Part shown: positions 21,769 through 33,099 of the stretch, in pieces
Layout of the letters: each line of letters opens with the position of its first letter
Position numbering within the stretch: the stretch's first letter is position 1
Origin: Trichuris trichiura
Lineage: Eukaryota; Nematoda; Enoplea; Trichinellida; Trichuridae
Direction: 5' to 3'
Assembly (NCBI GenBank): GCA_037903355.1
Contig: JBAJFE010000001.1
Span: 868,001 to 932,000 of the forward strand
Length of the DNA stretch: 64,000 nucleotides
Made by a program: the position numbers and the translations under genes
The notes under the pieces: model-generated
Databases searched by the model: none
Seen by the model: only the letters and a program-made list of their open reading frames with translations
What the model was told of the DNA's origin: nothing

Positions 21769-22429
21769 GCTAGCAATTCACACAATCGGAAAGGTTCAAT
21801 GCTGTTGGCTCATTGCCATTGGTTCAACAGCGTCACTTTGCCACCCAGGGATGCGTTACCACTATTGCGAAATACAATGGAACCTCCAAAGTTGACCACC
21901 TACCTAATGTGACCGAAATTTGACAACTCCGCACGTAAATAAGCGCAAGAACAACCTCTTTACGTTGACTACCTCCGCAAGTGGGAAACTGACTGCTTTA
22001 GCCGTGACGTCGTATATGGACCTACTGCTAGTTTGCTCTCTATAAGTTGACTGCCTCAGTTTGCTCTGTGTCTGTCGCTAGCAGCTGTTAACCGTCATTG
22101 ACTCAATGGTGCTATTACTCAACGTAGCGAAGTTTTTTCATTACCGGGCATTGGAGATTCCTGATAACAAAACCGACTCAATCGCTTTAACTATGGTCTT
22201 TACATGCTTGCCGGCGCAGCTTACGCGTTTCCTCAATGACATAACCTCCTACCTACGCGTCGGGACGATTCGCACATTGAGCGAAATATGACGAATCAAG
22301 CCTACTTGAACTCGTTCGCGTCGAGCTGAGTTCTATTCCTTCGCCTTGCTGGAGCCGTGCGGCAAGTGGCCTTAACGTGTCTTCGCAAGTAATAATTTTC
22401 CAGCTTACACAGTAATAACTACCAAACTG

Positions 22430-24110
22430 GTTACGGTTTGCACTACGGCTGAACGGAAGGAATCGAGAGAGCTGACACTGAAGGAAAAGTGCAAATTATC
22501 TGCTTTCTCGAAACCAACAGTCAAAGGAAGACAGCGGAACGATTGCATGTCAGTAAGACTAGCGTTAGCAACATCCAGAGACGTAAACGTGAGTACTTGG
22601 AAAGATATGATTAGCAAAGTGGAGATGCGCAGCAGAGGAGGAGAACCTCCTTCGACCAAGTCAATGAAGCAGCGTTACGTTGGTTTAAGCAAATGAGAGC
22701 AGCTAATGGACAGATCTCTGGTCCAATGATCCAGGAAGTTCCTAGAAGGTTCGCCCTTGAATTCAGCTTGACAGGTATCCAAGTATTAAGCGGTTGCCTC
22801 GAGAAGTTCAAACTCCGTCATAAGATTTCTCAGAAGAATCTAATGAGGCGAGTCTAACAAAGTTTCCGTCGAGATCTTGGAAGACTTCATCACGAAGTTT
22901 CCTTATTTCGCCAGTGGCTTCAAGGCGGAAAGCATTTTCAATGCTGCGGAATGCGGTTTGTTTTTCAAGGCTATGCCTGATAGAATCCTTGTACTAAAAG
23001 GCGACAAATGCAAAAGAGAGAAGCTGTCCAAAGAACGCTTCACTGTGCTTCTTTGCGCCAGCGCAACTGGGGAGGAGTTGAAGCATTAGTGATCAGTAGG
23101 TTAACGATACCCTGCGCATTTAGGAACTTGAGACCTGATGATCTCCCTTGTCACTTGAAGATCAAATAAATGCGTCTGGATGACAGCCACTATATTCGAG
23201 GAGTGGGTAAGAAGTGTCGGCCGGCAGATGAAGAGAATGAAACGTTCCATCTTATTGGTAGTAGACACCTGTCCCAGCCATCCCCGCGTGAAACACCTCA
23301 CAAACGTCATGTTGAAATTCCTGCCTCCAAACTTGCCCAAAAACCCAGCCTCTAAGTCTGCCATTCTCAACGTGGGGTCTGGGGCGCCCAGGGGGGGGGG
23401 GCGAGAGGGTGTCAGCAGGGGGCCGAAATTGTCAGGGGGGGCCGAAATTGAAAATTTTTCAGGGGGGGGGGGCAGGAGGCCCTCAAGGGGAGCTGAGAAG
23501 CCTTATTGGAACAAGCGTAGTTAGGTAGATCGGAAGGGTGAGAATTTATGCCAGTCCTCTATAGAGGATTGGTTAACCGTTAGCAGCATCCCTTTATAGA
23601 AGATTGGTATAAATTCTTACTTGACGAAGTGGTTTCATTGTTAGTTTCGAAGAACCCCAAGTGCTCTTTTCAAATGATTTGACGACTATATACTCGCATT
23701 GTATCATTGCATTAACTTGATCCTGGGAGGTTGCCGTTGAAAGCTGATTGGCTCCTATACAAAAAACGCAAAAATTAATCGATCAATAGGAAAAAGGGGT
23801 ACCTGGCACCTGAGGACACCTTCAAAGGGGGGCCTAGCGCAGAAAAGGTTGAGAATGGCTGCTCTAAGTCAAGGTGTAATTAAGACATCTTAAAGCGAAA
23901 TACAGGATCCAGCTTCTGCAATGGCTCATTAGCGAAGCAGAAATCACCAGCTCATCTGTGGGAGCGACTTCTACTGCTACGTTCATTAATGCTTCAGACA
24001 CCTTACTTTGGGTCAGCTGTTCCTGGAATAAGGTTCAACTTGTGGCAATAACGAATTGCTTCAGGAGAGTTGGATTCGTCAGAGCAAGAGAATGATGTCA
24101 AGCTCTGACG
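22430..24110 (+). pseudogene. Tigger transposase remnant with DDE domain (family A)
   Basis: The remnant has frameshifts and stops. Recognisable parts are IQRRKREYLERYD (helix-turn-helix end), ESIFNAAECGLFFKAMPDR, KERFTVLLCASATGEE, then ILLVVDTCPSHPR, LKFLPPNLPKN and, after the inserted MITE, QGVIK and LISEAEITSSS. In active DDE_1 transposases the first motif is NADETGL; here the Asp is Ala, so catalysis is lost. The second Asp (VVDTCPSH) remains. Confidence 0.75.
23358..23861. mobile_element. non-autonomous hAT element, 504 bp, inside the Tigger remnant
   Basis: The ends CTGCCATTCTCAAC and GTTGAGAATGGCTG are inverted with one mismatch. They are flanked by an identical 8-bp duplication CTCTAAGT (23350-23357 and 23862-23869). 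The interior has long G runs (23391-23400, 23462-23471) and no coding sequence. Removing it rejoins the Tigger frame near QGVIK. Confidence 0.9.
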
Positions 24111-24129
24111 CGACAGTCTGACTCGCGAG

Positions 24130-24904
24130 TGTGGTTTGTCAGACCATGAAGACCCCCGTAATACAACGGTTTATTACGGAGTGTTGGAAGGTTTCGCCTT
24201 CGAAGTCAAGCATGATGAAAATAGCTTTATTGGTTATACATTACGTGATGGAACAGTGGTGGCAGAACGAGGTTGCGATCTCCGTAGGAGAGAGAGATCA
24301 GCGAGAGGGAGGGAGAGACAAACCGAGGTGAGCGAGAGGGCTTTAAATAGGGAGCGTCTAAACAGCTCCCAGCCGTCCTTGTTCTCACGGCCTTGGATTA
24401 ACGACATTAGACGGGTCACAGAGTGGGCATCAATGGACACCATCCATCATCGTTAATGCCACCTTTGGTAGTGACCGACGTCCATTAACACCTCTGCTCT
24501 TATCTGTCAGACAGGTGTCTGGCGCAACAACTCCAACACGGAGTAATGCGACAGATCGAACGCAATAGCTGATAACGATAGCTTGAATTCCCTGAGCTCA
24601 GAATCGACGCATATATATATATATATAGCCTTCCACGATCTCTGCTCTGCTCATTAACACGAAACGCAGGCTCTTCAGCCATCGCTTAATCCGCTTACTG
24701 GGAACAAGCGGCGGGACCGGTGCTCATCCTGACCCTGGTCGCCTTTGTGTTAAGCCGTCGATGTCAGGTTTCCACGCTGATCCAGAGGTCGTGCCCTGTT
24801 GTCGCTGTCGAGTCTGAGACCCCATGTCGCTCTTTGGGCTGCGCTCCCACGGACAGATTTCTGCCCGCGCTCACTGGGGTGCCGGTCCGGCCATCTCTGC
24901 CGTA
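24130..24904 (-). repeat. 3' LTR of the 24-27 kb retrotransposon, interrupted by a solo LTR
   Basis: It aligns with 26877-27282 over its whole length apart from the insertion at 24182-24538 and a short AT microsatellite at 24610-24628. The inner end CCGTA has drifted from CCACA. Confidence 0.85.
24182..24538 (+). mobile_element. solo LTR of a second LTR family, 357 bp
   Basis: It begins TGTTGGAAGG and ends CTCCAACA (7-bp inverted ends TGTTGGA/TCCAACA). The flanks are CGGAG at 24177-24181 and 24539-24543. No internal region is present. A second copy of the same LTR, also with a perfect 5-bp duplication, is at 52305-52660. It inserted into the LTR of the surrounding element, so it is younger than that element. 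Confidence 0.9.
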
Positions 24905-25848
24905 CTCCCCCCTGATTCTTATGAATCACAGCAGTGCATCGCGCAGGCCTTCCGAAGTCGGGACGAGCGCCTCGGCGCGCTTTGACCAGCTTCGGAGTCC
25001 TCGTCCGAGGGAGCCACCCATGCTGCGCTGTGCTCGGCCAGGTCATCGACCAAGTATTCCGTCTGCAATCGCTTGCTGGGCGACCTTCAGATGTCCGACT
25101 GCGCGCGTCTCGGATATGGCGCAGGATTCCGTCGACGTAAACTGCATGGCGAGATGGGCTGCTCGTGACGGTCACGCTTCGATATCTGGAGTTGCGCCGG
25201 ACATCCGGCGGTCTTACCCATACCTAGTCACCGACAAGGTAAGGTGCTTGGTCCGGCTGGTCTTCCTCTAGCCGCCGGTCAAACCCGCGAACTCTCACGC
25301 CGTACTTTACAACGGCCTGTCCTTCGCCATCCAGCCTCTTCCAAGCGGCGGTACAGGTACGCGCGCGCAGGGGTCCATCGTCACTGCGTGAGTTTCTCTT
25401 CGAGACGTATACCGGCGAGAGTCGCTGCGCACTCCTCTCCAAAACGTACACGCCGTTGGCCGTCTACGCTTACCCTTCCAAGGGCCGTGTACGCTCACAT
25501 CGTACGGTTGAAGCCAACCGTTCCGGATTTACTTATGCAATTCCTCTTCGTATCATACCCGAGCCGAAGCGGTCGGCGGATATTCCTTCACGTAGTTCTT
25601 TAAAACGGCAGGCCCTTCGCCATCTGGCCCCTTCCAGGCAGAGGTCCTGGAACGCGCGCCGGAATCAAATGTTACTGTGAAGTCTTTCTCTTCAGGGCGT
25701 GTACTGGCAAGTCTCGCTGCGCAAACCGCTGCGAACTCCTCTCCAAACCACATGCTGTTCGCGGTCTGTGTTTACCCCCCTCCCTCCAAGGGCATCCCGT
25801 TCGTGCCGAGAATGAAGTCAAAGCCGAGCGGCTCAGTGTCGGCCACGA

Positions 25849-26715
25849 TCACTTCGACCGTATTCGACCACTTGCGGCCAACTCCCAGCAGACAACACCA
25901 TACGCCCGGCTTCTCCACTTCTTACCGTCGACTGTGATCATGCTGATGCGGAGTTTTCTCCAGCTTTTGCAACTCGCAATGTGCGCCACGCTCGTCGAGC
26001 AACCCTTGTCGACCACAGCGCTGCGTTGCACGCCGTCAATCCCCAATCGGACGGTCAGCAGCGCCTTAGTCAGTGTCGACGAAGAGAGCAGGGTGACGCT
26101 TAGGCCTCCTCCCCGCGGCCGTTTCCCTGGTGCGTAGCCGCAGCACCGCCTGGGCCATTTGGGTGGAAGTTTCGCTTTCTGCACCGACCCGTGTCCGACT
26201 TTCTTCTCGCCGCTGCCTGGATTCTGTCGTGGAGTCGGACATTCTCTTGCGAAATGCTCTATGCCACCACAAGAAAAGCATCGCCGTCCCGAACGGACCG
26301 ACCATGACCTTGGCTCAGACCCTGCAGTATCAAGGCAAGCTTCTTGAAAACCTGTGGGGCGGTCGTCCACGATGATCACACCGGCGCGGGCGAGAATTTG
26401 CTTCAGGCTCAGCTCTTCAGTGCGAGATCCCGCCTTCAAAAACTGCCGGACGTTCCCTGGCAACCAGGCCACAAAGGCACATGCCAGGGTCTTTTCTGAT
26501 ACTCCACCGAACAGCGCTGCCAGTCTTCTCGGTTCTGCCAAGAACATGTCCGGCGGCTCATCGGCTCTCAACTTCCGCGAGACGAACTGCTCCTGGGTGA
26601 CGAACGAGTCTACCGCGAAAGCGGTGATCAGGGCTTTTTTGACCTTCGCAGGATCTTTCTGGTCTTCGGCGGCCAGTTTCATATACACCGCGAAGGCACC
26701 GCCGGTGAACCGCAA
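25849..26715 (-). pseudogene. gag-protease remnant of the LTR retrotransposon
   Basis: The frame has a capsid-like part (TGGAFAVYMKLAAEDQKDPA, SEKTLACAFVAWLPGNVRQF) and a CCHC zinc knuckle (CFSCGGIEHFAREC). It then runs straight into a retropepsin segment. The active site reads VVDKGCS where VDTGSS is expected, so the protease is dead. Gag and protease share one frame here, unlike the copy at 63 kb, implying a small indel upstream of the frameshift site. An integrase C-terminal piece (EEDQPDQAPYLVGD) follows at 25224-25451 in a broken state. Confidence 0.8.
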
Positions 26716-26876
26716 AGGTTTAACCGTCGCGACATCATCGATCCCGCGCAGCCGGCAAACTAACTCGACTTTCTCGAGCCACTCGCTGATCGACTGTCTC
26801 TCGAACCGTCATGTTCTGTGATGAGTTTCACATCGACGGACTTGTCTGGCTGCCTGGTTCCCATGCCTCGATAGCT

Positions 26877-27282
26877 TGTGGTCTGCCGGACCATGAAGAC
26901 TCGCGTACAACAACAACTGTTTATTACGGAGTAAAGCGATAGATCAAACGCACAGCTGATAACGACAGCCTGAACTCCGTAAGCTCAGAATCGACGCGTA
27001 TACATAGTTTTCCACGACCTCTGCTCTGCGTTTTCCCACGGACGGCAGGCTCTTCAGCCACCGCCTAATCCGCTCACTGGGAGCAAGCGGCCGGACCGGT
27101 GCTCATTCTGCCCTGGTCACCTTTGTGCTAGGCCGTCGATGTCAGCTTCTCACGCTGATCCAGAGGTCGTGCTCTCTTGTCGCTGTCGAGTCTGAGACCC
27201 CATGTCGCTCACTGGGTTGCGCTCTCACGGACGGATTTCTGCCCGTGCTAACTGGATTGCCGGTGCGGCCATTTCTGCCACA
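26877..27282 (-). repeat. 5' LTR of the 24-27 kb retrotransposon
   Basis: A 406-bp LTR with ends TGTGG...CCACA, followed by the GCGAG target duplication. It is undisturbed and shows several percent difference from the left LTR by eye, so the insertion is not recent. Confidence 0.85.
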
Positions 27283-27323
27283 GCGAGGCAGAGATTGAAG
27301 GAGCAAATTTCGTTGCAATAAAT

Positions 27324-29251
27324 CATAGGTTCTCAAAGTGGGCAACTCCGTACGGGGGCGTTGGGAATCACAGAAGAGGAACTGGCAGAATTGTCTCTAT
27401 CGCAAAAGGGCTGTCAGTGAGACTTTCTCCCTTTTTCTTCTTCTACTTCGTAACGGTTTTTTTATTTTCTTTTTGAAAAAACCCTTTTTTACGATACGGG
27501 AGTTGTTGTTCCATCGCCGTTGGGGTAGGTTGGTTGGGAGCTAGCTCAGACGTCTGACTGAGTAGCTGGAGCCAAAGCTAGACGGCTCACGATAGTGCTG
27601 ACAGCGGGGACCTCGGCAGAAGATGGTCGGACAGAAGGGCTTGCAACCAGGGAGAGCAGCCCGACGGCGGACATTATTTATTTCGCGCTGAAGACGGGTC
27701 CAGGCGGGACCCGAAAGCTTCGTGGTAAACGTTTATTATTAACATCAATAAACGTTATAAATACAAAAACGGGTTAGTACCGTAAAAAGAAAGTTTTTTC
27801 AAAAAGTGAGACTGGCCTAAGAGTCTGACTGTTCACACAGGCAACGGTACACCTTTACATCTTATCATTACTATTCATGTCAAAAAATACTGGTGAAGCA
27901 AAGCGCTATTGGTCTCGGAATGGATGAATTAGCATGCAAATTATCAGTCTTGTTCTGAAGATTTCATTTTCTGTGAGTCCAATCTCAATATTGTCAAACA
28001 CCAGACTTATATTTTGAATTTCCAATTCGCAGCGATGTTTTCCTTGTCTATGCGCTTTCAGGTTTCCTCAGCAAAAGTATGTCTAATGATTGAAAAGTGT
28101 TCTGATGCCGTGGAATCATCGGAATAGGCAGATTCCCTTTTGGTTTTATTACTCACTGTGGTCTTGAGCAAACGTGTTTAGCTCAGTGGTTCGCTGATCT
28201 CTTTCTTGACTAAATACTGTCAGTGACTAATGCAGTGAACTTGCCGGACATCAGGAGAAATCGATTCACATATGTGAAAAAGCTGTGGCAGCAGGCCACC
28301 ATCGATGGTGAGCCAACAGCCGCAGCAGCAAAGTTCTCCGGAGAATTCTTATAAAGTTTTTAAAATTTCTGTGCTAAAGGGAATATAGTCTTTCCTTAGC
28401 GCTTACCACAAACATGTAATTAGTAGACCCTTCACTATGACGTTTGCCGTTTATGAATGGAGCATCGGCTAGCAATAGTTGCCCTTAGTCAGGTGACGGT
28501 AATTCAACAAATTCAAAAGAAGAATACGCAGTCATCTACCAGTTACTGTTTACGTTTCAAACACTGAACTGCGTCGCAGGGTAGGCAGGGGTGGAACGGA
28601 CTGCGCATAGGTTCTAGGAAGCATGAAGTGCTTCCTTGCTCGCTTGTAACTTCAGTGTCATCTGTTATCCTTAGTTAGAAGATGCCTTTCGTCGCACTTA
28701 GTATCGTATCTTCGTTAGAAGAACTGCGATTGCTTGACTGGCCATGTACTTTAAGTATTAACTTCTTTTTATTTTCTTTTTATTCAGCAACGCATTTTTC
28801 GTTTTCACTTCAATCTGGTTAGTGGTCACTTCAATTCTGTTTGGTGTGAGTAAAAAAACAGATAGACTCACATTGATTGTTTTTTTCGGGAAAGGCTAAT
28901 GAACGCTTCTTGCTCATGTGACTCCATGTTCTGAAAAATGTGAGAAGAAATATGAAAGAAAAGCAGAAATTTTTCCATCATAAAATGGTTGGTGGAAAAG
29001 CAAGCCTTTCACTCGACAAGGAGCTGAAGTCTTTCCTGCAAAATTTTCTCACGAGTAGTGGTATTGCAAACATTTTCCCACCGGGGGCGACGGAGCAAAA
29101 CGTTTGAGAACCTAATGACGTCCCGGCTACGCCACTCCCTACCTTCCAGCCAATCAGCAGGCCCAAAATTGACCAATCAGAATTGGGGGGCACAAGCGCT
29201 CGGAAACGTTCACAGGAGGCGCGATAGAGCGAAAACGTTTGAGAACCTATG
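27324..29251 (+). mobile_element. hAT transposon copy, 1.93 kb, with a PLE fragment inside
   Basis: Its ends CATAGGTTCTCAAA and TTTGAGAACCTATG match the 12927 element exactly. The flanks CAATAAAT and CAAAAGGT agree at 5 of 8 positions. From about 28560 the sequence matches 59443-60166 inverted (GGTTCTAGGAAGCATGAAGT). A PLE piece with a hammerhead-like motif occupies about 27430-27800. The 27800-28560 part has no frame I recognise, and no transposase domain survives. Confidence 0.8.
27683..27728 (+). ncRNA. hammerhead-like motif inside the hAT element
   Basis: CTGAAGA is followed by a strong helix II (GGGTCC/GGACCC, 5-base loop), GAAAGCTT and CGTGG. Flanking GCG and CGT can form three helix I pairs. 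It lies in a PLE fragment that ends in GTTTATTATTAACATCAATA and similar AT-rich sequence. Confidence 0.5.
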
Positions 29252-29641
29252 CAAAAGGTGATGAGGTGGCACTTCTACCGAATACAACCAACAGGCAATC
29301 TTCCAATCTATACTGGCCGAAGCGGGAATGAGCGTAGAAGCAAGAAATGCAGGAGACGATGCAGAAGAGAAAAGTGACAATGGGACGGGAATGGTACAAA
29401 ACCTGAAAGAAGAGCACGTCAGGCGCATGTTGGTGCAGCTGAGATGTTTTGCTGCCGAAAAATGTCCACAGATATTGAGCGGAGTAGCTAGCGCGAAGGC
29501 CGCCGTTACCGCTTATGTAGAACAAGCACCAGACTAGAATTGACACTTTTTCAGGAAACATTCTGGCCCCTGAAAAGCGTTATGCATTATTTTACAATGA
29601 GCACTACGGTACGGAAAAGCTACCCGCTCAACGTTTTAATG

Positions 29642-29685
29642 TTGCGAAACTTTCGGAAAACTCCGGTTCCCGTCTTCAGCGCATG
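29642..29685 (-). ncRNA. hammerhead-like motif at the end of the Tigger remnant
   Basis: The minus strand has ATGCG, CTGAAGA, a partly paired helix II (GGGAA/TTTTCC), GAAAGTTT and CGCA. TGCG/CGCA is a four-pair helix I. It marks the PLE fragment that replaced the Tigger 3' end. Confidence 0.45.
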
Positions 29686-29699
29686 AAAACTGACAGAGC

Positions 29700-30197
29700 A
29701 AATCCTGGCATAGCGTTATCTAGAACAAGTGCTTTAAACCGCGGAGAACTTGGGTCGTTTTAAATGAGTTACAAAATTAAAATAAGGGCGGGGGAGGTTG
29801 GTGGGGAAGTTAAGAGTAATAGACAGTGGGGGGTTGAAGTTGTTTAAAAGGGGGTGACGATAAAAGGAAGTGAAAGAAAAAAGGGGGGTTGGGGAGAGAG
29901 GAGATGGAGGAAGGGGAAAGGGAAGCAAGAAAAGGAAAGAAAAAGAAAGGGAAGGAGGAACAAGGACAATTAGGGGACTGGGGGATTTCCTAAGACATCG
30001 TAGAGCACCGTTATATTGTCCCTGTGCAGGCGATTCATGTAGGAGGCAGCAGTTCGTAGCCCTGATGATGTTTGTCCAGGAGTCACTGGAATACCACTTT
30101 CCCTGTTGATGTTTGAATTTAAGTTTATAAAAGTGCTTCTTTTATCTTTTTGATCATGAATTGTCTTTCTCTGCACAGAATCAAAGACAGTTCTATA
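29700..30197. other. purine-rich stretch and unassigned sequence
   Basis: A plus-strand purine-rich tract (about 29770-29985, mostly G and A) follows the PLE fragment. The rest (29990-30190) includes a 68-codon minus frame containing GIPVTPGQTSSGLRTAASYM. It resembles a coding fragment but I do not recognise it. Confidence 0.35.
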
Positions 30198-30973
30198 CAG
30201 GTAGTTCTCGTATAACGCCTGTTTCGCTCATACGCAATTTCACCGGCAGTAAAACGTGGGCGTAACGCAGTATCCCTGTATTTTTCATCCGATGAGAGCA
30301 AACAAAGGCCACGTTCTGGTCTTATACGCGTTCTTCAGTCACGCGCAAGCGAAGCGGTGATTCTACCGTGACAAGAACGTTTATGATTCAGAACGTGAGA
30401 TTTACCGGCGTTTTCAAGCGACCAAACTCACGTGTTACCCGAGAACCACCTGCAGCTGGTGGTTGGTTACTAATCCTAGTGGCGTGGTGAAACTGCGGAA
30501 GAATAGCTGGCGAACAGAGTCGCAGAATCGTATGGAGACACTAATTCCTAATCTACATGTCCGCCTTTGTGGTGTATGATTGCCAAGCTTTTTCGCCTGC
30601 TACCGTTGAGGCAGAAGGCGGCTCCTAGGGAGACCGGTTAGACGCCCAGGCGTTGATATGCTTGCCACAAGAATGGAGAAATACTTCGAGAAAGAGTGTA
30701 GATATTACGGATGCAGGTCAGAACTACGGGGATTTACTACCAGCGCTGTTCGTTCGTCTGTCAGTAGCAGGGCAGGATAGCTGACAAGGTCGCGCAGGGC
30801 GCTCGCCGCTACGTGAAGGCAAGAAAACGGCACGAATTGTGAAGTCTGCTATTGTTTCGTCGCATTTCTTTGTAAAAGCGAAGATACACCTACGCAGTTC
30901 ACTCGTAAAACGAAAATAGGCAAAAATTCATCTTTTCCTTAAAAGCGAACATTCGTATAGGAGAGTACGCTTG
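30198..30973. mobile_element. Tc1/mariner-pogo-type MITE, 776 bp
   Basis: The left end CAGGTAGTTCTCGTATAACG follows TA and the right end (inverted CAAGCGTACTCTCCTATACG) precedes TA. The termini are imperfectly inverted and the TA duplication fits the superfamily. No transposase frame is present. Confidence 0.55.
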
Positions 30974-31639
30974 TACTAACAAAACAAATACCCCTAAAGT
31001 AATAATCTAAACTTTAAGCGTCTGTACCGTAAACAACTTTTCTGAGAGCTTTTGCTAACAGGTAATGCTGCGAAAAATGTTACTATTTCTTCCCAAAAAT
31101 ATGCCTAAAAAGTTGCGCTTATACAGCAGCAGAAAGCTGGGAATGCGTGAAACCGATTCCGGTCAAACATTCGTGGAACAAAACTCTTATTGGATGCAGG
31201 TGAACTGTGGATGTCGTTGTTGATACCTGTGGAAACCATATCAATAATGGATAGACCTAACCATGGCAGGTGAAAGTTATAACCTTTAATCAACTATTCC
31301 GTTGAAAGTTATTATTATTAGGGAGTTTGCGTACAATTAGGAAGACGACAATAAATTCCAAAATATGAAAGAAGAGGAAATTGTTCCATTCGTTTTCAAA
31401 CAACAAGGTGAGATGGAAGAAAAACGAGAAGAAAAAAGGAGAGGCGAAAAGTTACTAGAACTGACTGCACTTCATTCAAATAATGAGCCAGTTCCACGTT
31501 TGGAGGTAGTTACAAAATTTTTTGAACGCAAAAGATTTGACTCGCGCAGACTTTTTTGCCTAGGAAATGTCTGTAATGTTTCAGATAAGAAATGAAGAAG
31601 CATTCGTAAACAAGCACTGACGACAGACTTTCCGAAATA
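30974..31639. other. intergenic stretch without a supported gene
   Basis: AT-rich. A 76-codon frame at 31365-31595 (KEEEIVPFVFKQQGEMEEKR) is charged and low in complexity. I cannot support it as a gene. Confidence 0.35.
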
Positions 31640-31736
31640 CAGTCGACCCTCCTTATCCGCGGTTAATTCGTCCAAAATTTTGAGCGTTTCACCGCATTGT
31701 ATAGGGTACCCTATGAAAAAGACAAAATAGCATATA

Positions 31737-32761
31737 CAGGCGGCCCTCATTATCCGCGGTTAGTTCCGCCAACATTTTGAGCATTTTACCGCGTTAAGTT
31801 GAATTCCGCGTTATATAGGCTACCCTATGAAAAAGGCTAAATAGCTTATATTCTAGCTGCGCATTTCGTTCTGTCCCTTTGAATTTCTTCGAGAACGTCG
31901 AGGCAGCTACGAAATAAGCCGATGCAGTTTTCCCAGTGATCTTTAAGTTCTTGAGGTTGAAGCGCTTCACGTATTTTGCTAGCCATCCTTCTCTAGCAGT
32001 AAACCTTTTTCTCTCGTTCTCTGCAACCACGCAAGAGAAGTGCTCATATAAGCTCAGCGTTTTCTCCCGAATAATTTTCCTGTCGACGGGGACATTCTTC
32101 CGCGACATGTCCTCTATCCAAATGCTTAGCGCTTTCCCAGCCTTCACGAGGACTTTGTTGCGAACTACAGCAGCTCTTTTCGCCAATGAAGGGTCAAAAT
32201 ACACGTTTCCTCGAGTCTCAGCTTCCTTCCGTTTTATCGTACGAATGCTGGATTCATTCTTCCCGATCCTGCGGCCCACTTCGGCAAATGACAATCCGCT
32301 TTTCAAAAGATCAAGGACCTCTACTTTTTCATGAAGAGTAAGGACGCTACGTTGTCTCTTAGCCCTAGAGGAACCGCTTACTTGCCTTCTGTCAGCCATC
32401 TTCCTATGCGACATCAGTTAAACAACGCGAAAGTTCAGACCTACCATGCTGGAGGGAAACAGATGTTCGCGCACAGCGAATAGGCTCGACAATGCGCACG
32501 AAGCAATAACGAACAATCAGAAAACCAACAAGGCCGCATTAGCATTGTGCACGTTAGAGAGCGTTGTAGGCAGAAAAGGTCTTTCGCGCCCGGGCAGACG
32601 ATCACACTGCTGCTCAGGCAGGCAACGGCACTACTGCAACTGTAATGCCAGCAAGCGGTGCTTATGTTTTTGTGAAAAGATGACGTCACTATTTCAAGCC
32701 GGACGAACCGCGTTGTATAGAATCCGTGGATAACGAGGCCGCGGATAGTGATGACCGCCTG
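31737..32761 (-). mobile_element. Tigger (family B) deletion derivative, 1,025 bp
   Basis: It has ends CAGGCGGCCCTCATTATCCG and, inverted, CAGGCGGTCATCACTATCCG with TA duplications (31735-31736, 32762-32763). It encodes only the DNA-binding half of a transposase on the minus strand. Confidence 0.85.
31794..32414 (-). pseudogene. Tigger transposase DNA-binding region, 206 codons, DDE domain deleted
   Basis: The open frame runs from MSHRKMADRRQVSGSSRAKR. It has a first helix-turn-helix (LTLHEKVEVLDLLKSGLSF, RIGKNESSIRTIKRKE) and a second CENP-B-type domain (LSIWIEDMSRKNVPVDRKII, REGWLAKYVKRFNLKNLKIT). Full-length Tigger proteins of 400-600 residues continue into a DDE nuclease, but here the frame stops at the element's terminal repeat. 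It is uninterrupted, so it could still yield a DNA-binding protein. I call it a pseudogene because the catalytic half is gone. Confidence 0.75.
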
Positions 32762-33099
32762 TACTCTAGCTGCATATGTCGTCCTGCCCCCTCGAATTCC
32801 TTCCGAAACGGTTATCATACCTAGTGATCCTTCGAAGCTTGGTACTACAGAATCTAGCTACGCGATAACGACATCAATGAGACTGCGCTTGTCCAATAGG
32901 GCTAGCCACCACAGTACCGGCTATTAAATACAAGAAAGGACGAAAGTAAGATGCTCTTTCTTTGAACGCTTGGGAATCGCCCTGCTTTAATGAGCTAAGC
33001 GATGTACTGGTGCGCGAACTGGGTACACAGCAGGGGAAGCATAAAACACAGAGGTGCAGTGAAGCAGAAATACTGAGCATCGCGTAGAACACATCCACA

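Larger units (their letters stand above)
24130..27282 (-). mobile_element. LTR retrotransposon, internally deleted, 3.15 kb
   Basis: The element starts TGTGG and ends CCACA and is flanked by GCGAG on both sides (24125-24129, 27283-27287), a 5-bp target duplication. LTRs are 24130-24904 (about 413 bp once the nested solo LTR is removed) and 26877-27282 (406 bp). A polypurine tract (CAGGGGGGAG on the minus strand) abuts the left LTR. The coding strand is minus: gag at 26715, then directly a scrambled integrase tail, so most of pol is deleted. The same family as the element at 60167. Confidence 0.92.
21875..29640 (+). mobile_element. Tigger/pogo transposon (family A) split by several nested insertions
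   Basis: The left terminus CAATGGAACCTCCAAAGTTG directly follows TA (21873-21874). Coding pieces run in order on the plus strand: helix-turn-helix at 22450-22620, DDE part at 22880-23350, a further part at 23865-24110, and the C-terminus at 29330-29550 (CFAAEKCPQILSGVASAKAA). The last piece matches the family-A element at 9740-9830. Between these lie a hAT MITE, an LTR retrotransposon with its own solo LTR, and a second hAT element. The 3' terminal repeat is missing where a PLE fragment begins near 29620. Confidence 0.75.

Noticed and set aside
24720..25271. 183-codon plus-strand frame and a 141-codon minus frame
   Set aside because: GC-rich LTR and pol-tail sequence of the retrotransposon. 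Neither shows a domain, and the real coding strand is broken minus-strand pol.
31936..32334. 132-codon plus-strand frame
   Set aside because: Antisense to the Tigger DNA-binding frame at 31794-32414.
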